Positions 58,146-64,000 of a DNA stretch of 64,000 nucleotides are shown piece after piece (the first letter of the stretch is position 1; each line of letters begins with the position of its first letter). The notes below the pieces were generated by a model. That model made no database searches. It saw only the letters and a list, made by a program, of their open reading frames with translations, and was not told where the DNA came from. Position numbers and translations under genes: made by a program. Where the stretch lies: positions 20,679,690 through 20,743,689 of the forward strand of contig OX463846.1 in NCBI GenBank assembly GCA_949825065.1. Direction: 5' to 3'. The stretch is from Odontocerum albicorne (lineage: Eukaryota; Arthropoda; Insecta; Trichoptera; Odontoceridae).

Positions 58146-58755
58146 TTCAGAGACGATATTGCAATAGAAAATGTACACTTCTTGTTTGAGGTCTTCATCG
58201 TTTGCGAACTGTTTTCCCCCCAAAAATTCCTTTAGTTCCGGGAATAAGGGAAAATCACTTGGTGCCAAGTCAGGGCTGTAAGGAGGATGTCCAAAAATTT
58301 CCCACTTAAGACGTTGAAGTTGTCGCTGTATTCATGCTGATGCACGAAGCCGCGCATTGTCATGAATCAAAACCACCTTTCCCGACAACATTACACGTCT
58401 CTTGTTTTGGATGGCGCGTCTAAGTCGTTGAAGAGTTTCACAATAGACCTCTGAGTTTATTGTGTATCCTCTTGGCATAAACTCCACGTCAATCAAACCC
58501 TTTCGGTCCCAAAAAACTGTTACCATCACTTTTCTGGCGTTGAGATTCGGTTTTTCTTTTCCGAGCACACATTTTTTTGTAGCCAAGGTGCTGTAACTAT
58601 TTCATATAGGAGCGATCGTGAAATTTGTGGCAAAGATTCATGTACTATGCTTAAAGTCGCCTATAAATTTCGATAGGCTGAATATTTTGTGCATTCAGAA
58701 AACGAATGACACTACGCACTTCACATTTGGCGGGATTTTCGATGGGCGCAACCAT
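58146..58755 (-). pseudogene. Mariner (Tc1/mariner, DD34D) transposase, internally deleted
   Basis: N-terminal piece (58755-58654): MVAPIENPAKCEVRSVIRFL then NAQNIQPIEIYRRL and a stop; this is the first helix-turn-helix of a mariner transposase. The central part with the first catalytic Asp (GDE block) is missing. The C-terminal piece (58586-58146) reads KVMVTVFWDRKGLIDVEFMP, then VVLIHDNARL (second Asp), a TGA, then LKWEIFGHPPYSPDLAPSDF (third Asp in APSD). There are 34 positions between the last two Asp, counting the stop codon, as expected for DD34D. It ends EDL where the SINE begins; the final ~50 residues are absent. GC-rich sequence to about 58910 likely includes the element's 5' UTR and end ('ttaggcgcatccagaaatta' on the minus strand). 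Confidence 0.93.
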
Positions 58756-58910
58756 TTTGAAAGGTTACCGCACGACTGTTTAGTAACAAAACTCGGCTCG
58801 CACTGAAGCGAGGGAAGGAGCTAACTGGCGCGCATACGATCGCGGTGGTGAAAAATCGGCGCAGGGCATGGTGCGCAATCGTTCTTTAATTTCTGGATGC
58901 GCCTAATATA

Positions 58911-61149
58911 TTTAAATAGTTAATGTTTAACAGTCAAGTTAACCAGCCCGTAAGTATGGCATATATTTGAAGTGCTGATACCCACAATAATCTTGCATGC
59001 TTTTGAGATAACGCCTTTAGTAAATCAATCGGTAGAAATCAAAGAAATATATAATAAGCTTCTTTAAATAATTTCTAGGGATAGTCTTCAAAAATAATAT
59101 TTGAATCACGAAGAAGTTATTTTTGTTTCAGATTTTTAACATTAATATTATAATTTATCTCAAGAATTATCTTTCGATTTAAAAAAATTACAGCATTTTG
59201 AAGGGACTTTTTAAAGTAATTATAATATTTCAAACAGGTTTAATTATTTTCATTTGTGTGGGATTTTTCTCCATTTTAATTATTTTGATGTGTTTACATT
59301 ACTCCAACTTTACTGTTAAATTTCAGTTAATTTTTCATAACAATTTCTTCGGTTTAGTTAAATTCTGAAAAGAAATTGGTTTATAAAATAAATTTCCTCT
59401 AGAAATACTTCGTAATCAGAGTTCCTCAGTTGTAGAAATTGGATAAATTAAACTCGAAAAATACAAACTTCTGGTAAACCAATAAGATGTATCTCATGTT
59501 CATTCTACTTAAACTTCAGACAAAATAACCGCAAGTCTGTCGTGTAACAAAGCTAAGTACCATTCAAAGTAAACAAATCTGCTTCAAGGATAAAATATGA
59601 ATAAATGTCCTTTACTTCAAATTGTAGATGTGTTTTGGTCTTGAAACCTAATCTAAAGAGATGTCGTATATAATTAAAGTAATAAAAGTTAAACAAAGAA
59701 TCTAAGGTGAATTTAAATTTGCCGACTTAATTATTACCGAGTACTTTTATTTTTTTTCTTTGAAATAAATTGAAAACGAAGATTAATTAAATAGTTTCAT
59801 AAGCCATTTGAAAATTACAAAAGATTCACAAAACCATAAATGAAGATTATTTTAATTTCGTTGATTCAGATACTATATATTCATCAATTTTCAAAAACGG
59901 TTTTTATCACGTGAGGTCATATATTTTTTTTTAATTAAATTTTTTTTACCTCTATAATTTTTATTGCAATATATAAAACCAATAAGATACATAATGACCC
60001 TAAAAATAAAATAATAATGTGATTTAACGTAAGAATTTAAATGTATATAGTCATATATAGTCACATATCGTCTTACATTTATAAATTAATAGAGAAAGTA
60101 GAAAAATTATATGTGTAAATTAAAAAATTTATTTAGCAGAGAATATTTTTGAAATGAAGCTTTCAGATAATTTATAATAACAAAAAAAAATTGTACAATT
60201 ATATTTTATACTCAATAAACCTCACAGATACGCAAATTATCAAAACAAATTTATAAAAAGTAATATAAACTTTCTAAACAATGTCCATGATTTTTTTTAA
60301 TATTTGTTTTGTTTGTATTTATTATTTAAATTTTTGTAAAAACAAACAAGTTATAAAATTTTTTATGCTTTCGTTTCTTTAAAATATCACCTTTGCTCAA
60401 ACTCATGTATAAATTATTTAAATAGTAGATATTGTCAATAAAAACAAAAAATAAATATAATTATTTTCGTTGTTATGAAATCACCTGCAAATTTACAATA
60501 CTTTAATAAGTGGTGTTTTTTTTTTGGCGTTAAAAAAGGGATTAAATTTGTCTTTGTGTACTTAAAAAAACAATTGGTTTTATCTATAACATATAATTTC
60601 TTATTATTTTTTTATTCTTGGTAACAACATATTATGACAAGAATAGCAAAATGGATCCATTTTGCAAGTGGAGCGAAACGCGTCAATGGTCAAAATAGAA
60701 CTGCGTAAAGAAGTCAAGATTTCCATTGTTATCCATAAATACAAATTATTCAGATAAATGTGAACTACCCTAACAATATAACTGAGAATATTTTATGTGT
60801 TTAGATTCCTTGCAGAAAATGCACATAGGAAAAAGGCATTATTATTGGAGGGTTTTATTTGACATATTCGTTTGCGTGGCATTAGTGTTGGATGGATCCG
60901 AACCCTTGGGAACGAGTCCCCTGATGCAGGGACCGGCAGAAAAATATATCAAACCCCAGACATAACCACTCTACCGTTACTTATATCCAAAGAGTATTAC
61001 ATCTTACCTCATCAGCCCTAAGCTATTAATGTCACACAATAGCAATATACTAGTCCAGCTTAATGTGTTCATTCTGCTTGCGAATATTTTTTTTTATAGA
61101 ACAGAATAAATTAAATACGATAAAGTCCTCACGAGCATTAAAACTAACA
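58911..61149. other. Very AT-rich region
   Basis: No gene is recognised. A 16-bp perfect palindrome, 'aaaatggatccatttt', lies at 60648-60663, followed by 'ggagcgaaacgcgtcaatgg', which resembles a foldback/Penelope-like end motif. 60885-60970 is a GC-richer patch of unknown nature. Confidence 0.4.
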
Positions 61150-61338
61150 ACGTAATCTAGTTGATAAAACGCATGGCACCAAACCAAGGGGTTCGGGTTC
61201 GATTTAAGTTGTTATCAAGATTTAAAAAAAATGTGTTTAAATATGCTTTTCACTTTCGGCTTGTTTAATGTCTTTCTTGTTGGATGCCAAAGATTGTCAT
61301 ACGGCAATTAATCCTCTAAATTGCACTGTATAAAATAA
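61150..61338 (+). mobile_element. SINE family 1, degraded copy
   Basis: 'gtaatctagttgataaaacg' (A-box region) and 'gggttcgggttcgattta' (B box with a small local duplication of 'ttcggg'), then linker and tail ('ttcttgttggatgccaaaga', 'tgtcatacggcaatt', 'gcactgtat'). Confidence 0.65.
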
Positions 61339-61360
61339 GTATATAATACAATATTTAGAT

Positions 61361-61530
61361 GACCTTCGTGGCCTAGTTTTGCCATCCTTGAGTTCGGCTC
61401 TGATTCCCGTTGGATCCCATTTAAAAAAAAGGCTACCAATCTGGTTTTCACTTAACACCTTTCAGACTCATTAGATGATGTAACAATATGCCAATAAGCC
61501 CACGAGATTGTAGTGTATGCAACGATTCGT
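61361..61530 (+). mobile_element. tRNA-derived SINE (family 1)
   Basis: Head 'gaccttcgtggcctagtttt', B box region 'ctctgattcccgttggatcc', middle 'ctggttttcacttaacacc', and tail 'atatgccaataagcccacga' plus 'tagtgtatgcaacga'. Adjacent to another copy in the same orientation, only about 20 bp away. Confidence 0.8.
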
Positions 61531-61696
61531 TTATCACTTGTAGATAAAATGTTTATAAAATAATCTAAATCATCAAATCTAAACGTAATATTCTGTATTT
61601 TATTGTACTTATAAGTAATAAGTACAATAAACTTATACTTGTTACTTCCAAGTACAATTTTATTGTATTTATAAGTAAAAAAAATAATTAAAAATA

Positions 61697-61990
61697 ATTT
61701 TCATTTAATTTAAAATTTAAATTTGTTAAATCAAATTTAACACAATCATAAATCTTATGAAATTTGATTGTGTTAAATTTACCAAAATTTAATTGTCTAA
61801 TATAATAAAATTTTTATTTAACAATTACATTTTGCTAAATTTAACACAATCAAATTTAAGGTTGTGTTAAATTTAATTTAACACAGTCTTTAATTTGTTA
61901 AATCACAATTTAACCAATTTAAGATTGTGTTAAATCTTTTTAAGATTTATCACAATCTTAAAAAGTTTAATTTATTAACCTTTAAATCAT
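61697..61990. repeat. Cluster of inverted 'ttaacacaatc' motifs
   Basis: The word 'ttaacacaatc' or its reverse complement, with small variants, occurs at least seven times in alternating orientation (about 61737, 61766, 61848, 61862, 61878, 61924 and 61951). The single strand could form multiple hairpins. Purely AT-rich and non-coding. Confidence 0.7.
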
Positions 61991-62587
61991 GTTATTAAAA
62001 TCTGCAAGTAAACCTTATAAGTATTTTAGAAATTTATTTTAAATAAATTGTGACCAAAAAAAAATCCTTTTTTTTACTTTGTATTCTTCAGACAACACTT
62101 GTAATAAAAAATTACATTTTTCTTCTTTCATGTGGTATCCTCCACATATTGGTGATTCGGACGTACTTAAAAGCGTGCGCAGGAGACAAAATCATGGAAT
62201 TCTCGGTTTGTCACTACACATGTTAGCAATACTACCTTGCACGTAAAGATGCAACAAAATTCACATATTCGGCGCGTACAAGTATTGTTATCAAACGAAA
62301 TCTTTTACTAGACGGGAATTTTTTTTTTACGTACCATTGAGAATCCAATTCACAAAAGTACGAAATTAAGAAGAAAATTATAATATGAATCTGGAATGGA
62401 TTTTGAAAATAATTGGAACTTATTGAATACCATGTCATTTGTAACGAATGAAGCCTTACTTTATATGTTTTTGTATTTTTGTTATAAGGTTCATGTGGTA
62501 CCGTAGATAAATAAATTAAATTAAATTAAAAATACTAAAAAAATAACGTTTTAATCAAGGCAAAAGTTCAATATAAGACATTAACTC
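61991..62587. other. AT-rich sequence
   Basis: Nothing recognised. Confidence 0.4.
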
Positions 62588-62731
62588 AAAATTAGATGAA
62601 TAATATGAACCATATAGATGAATTCAACAACGAGAAGTCGCTTTTACACTTGGCTTCCAAAATTAGATGAATAATATGAACCATATAGATAAATTCCACA
62701 ACGAGAAGTCGCTTTTACACTTGGCTTTCAA
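62588..62731. repeat. Tandem duplication, 71-bp unit x 2
   Basis: 'attagatgaataatatgaac' starts at 62591 and 62662; both copies continue 'catatagat(g/a)aattc(a/c)acaa' and 'cgagaagtcgcttttacact'. Only about three substitutions separate the copies. Confidence 0.95.
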
Positions 62732-63377
62732 AAACCAAAATGATAAAAAATTAAAAGAACTTAAAACACAATTTTTATCAAAATTCCAAAAAAATATATC
62801 GAGGAATTGTATGTCATAATGTAAAATGAAAACCAATTTAATAGCAATTATTGGTGCATACTTTGAGCCCCTTTGTCAATACAGTTTAATTAAAATAATA
62901 GACGCAGTTTAAATAGAGGTGTGTCACTTTATTTCCTCGCCATGGTAATCACGGCATGTTGCTATATACCACATCATAATCAAGAAATAATATACGGACT
63001 AGTCGGGGAGAAATGTTTCCCGGGGGCTCGATACCCTCCTCCCTTCGTGCCATTATTTTCTTGATCACCATCCCCTATCGGGAAAGCATAGGGGGTAACG
63101 GCCACATTAAAGAATGACTTCGGAAAAAAATATTTTATAGGCACATTTAGTAGAAAATAGAGATAAAAGATCAAAGGACGAAATAAAGGTAAATATTAAT
63201 AGGTATTATAAAGATAATTTTGACAAGGAGTCCTTTTTTTGTTTTAGATACAAAATAAAATATGTATACATACATACTCGTATAATACACACTATCATGC
63301 TATATACCTTTTGGGGCAGGCAGAGAAGATATATCTCGACAAGGGAAGACAAACTACAAAAATAACTTTGTAGATGT
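62732..63377. other. AT-rich sequence with a GC-rich patch
   Basis: 63000-63110 is GC-richer ('tttcccgggggctcgatacc', 'catcccctatcgggaaagc') and unassigned. 63300-63340 ('ggggcaggcagagaagatat') resembles the sequence just after the stop codon in the 'CMNMDEA' retrotransposon copies, in reverse orientation. Confidence 0.35.
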
Positions 63378-63720
63378 TTCGATCATGATAGTAACACATT
63401 ATGCTTTAAGTGAAGTGTTTCGATCATGATAGTAACACATAAGGCTTTAAGTGTAGTGTTCATAAACAATCATAATCGATCAAGAAAGTAACACATTAGG
63501 CTTTAAGTATAGTGTTCACAAACAATCATATTTCGATCATGATAGAAACACATTAGGCTTTAAGTGTAATATTCATAAACAATCATATACCGATCATGAT
63601 AGTAACACATTAGGCTTTAAGTGTAGTGTTCATAAACAATCATATATCGATCTCAATAGTAACACATTAGGCTTTAAGTGAAGTGTTCATAAACAATCAT
63701 ATATCGATCATGATAGATAG
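63378..63720. repeat. Tandem repeat, ~57-bp unit x ~6
   Basis: 'cgatcatgata' or variants begin units near 63381, 63422, 63478, 63535, 63592, 63649 and 63706. Spacing is 56-57 bp except the first unit (41 bp, internally deleted). Each contains 'acacattaggctttaagtg' and 'cataaacaatcata'. Confidence 0.95.
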
Positions 63721-63810
63721 TTCTTAGATTTTCTTCAGTAAAACTTTCACTTACTACATGCTTCCATTCTTTCGCCTGTTTATATGCACTTCGGATGCCA
63801 TTTATTTCAG

Positions 63811-63906
<96 letters not shown>

Positions 63907-63923
63907 ATAATTTATATATATAT

Positions 63924-63989
<66 letters not shown>

Positions 63990-64000
63990 TATATATATAT
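63811..64000. repeat. TA-dinucleotide microsatellite running off the window
   Basis: An almost pure (TA)n tract with a few A or T insertions ('aaatatatataatatata', 'taataatttatatat'). It continues to the last base, so its full length is unknown. Confidence 0.97.

Noticed and set aside
63378..63720. CRISPR-like array of ~57-bp periodicity
   Set aside because: The whole unit repeats, including the would-be spacer part; an ordinary minisatellite.

Overview
The window looks like AT-rich arthropod (most likely insect) nuclear DNA, mostly intergenic or intronic. The evidence is decayed RTE-type non-LTR retrotransposons, a mariner (DD34D) remnant, Helitron helicase debris, two tRNA-derived SINE-like families, foldback elements and many small tandem arrays, with long AT-rich stretches lacking coding signal. 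No intact conserved protein-coding gene, rRNA, CRISPR array or bacterial-type operon is visible. The species cannot be named from the sequence alone.

Layout. 0-8.8 kb: a 40-bp alternating tandem array, a possible transposon N-terminal fragment on the minus strand, two SINE copies and a broken RTE retrotransposon (7.13-8.7 kb, minus). 13-20 kb: a cluster of RTE C-terminal fragments in both orientations, an imperfect foldback, a rearranged copy of a second SINE-like family and an unexplained GC-rich block. 22.6-25.4 kb: a short signal-peptide ORF with promoter-like sequence, a 54-bp minisatellite and a perfect 42-bp-arm palindrome made from a reverse-transcriptase fragment. 26.3-28.1 kb: a decayed Helitron-like unit. 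28.5-30.3 kb: a tRNA-like sequence, a foldback and a 254-bp tandem duplication. 33-38.1 kb: more RTE debris, one copy split by a foldback element, and a SINE-like element with a triplicated internal unit. 38.19-40.37 kb: a DNA transposon with near-identical 34-bp terminal inverted repeats around a broken transposase, the clearest discrete mobile element here. 41-49 kb: a second copy of the foldback, SINE copies and RTE remnants. 50.0-50.5 kb: a GC-rich segment followed by a candidate first coding exon (signal peptide, then a strong splice donor). 51-64 kb: SINEs, 35-bp, 57-bp and 71-bp tandem repeats, two CRE-like sites, an internally deleted mariner abutting a SINE, and a TA microsatellite running off the window end.

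The dispersed families share sequence and cross-reference one another: RTE fragments share a C-terminal signature, SINE copies share a tRNA-like head and a conserved tail, and the two foldbacks share a one-sided tail. No multi-gene pathway or defence system could be supported. The most interesting candidates are the unassigned TIR transposon, the foldback/palindrome family and the two putative secreted-peptide reading frames at 22.76 and 50.45 kb.
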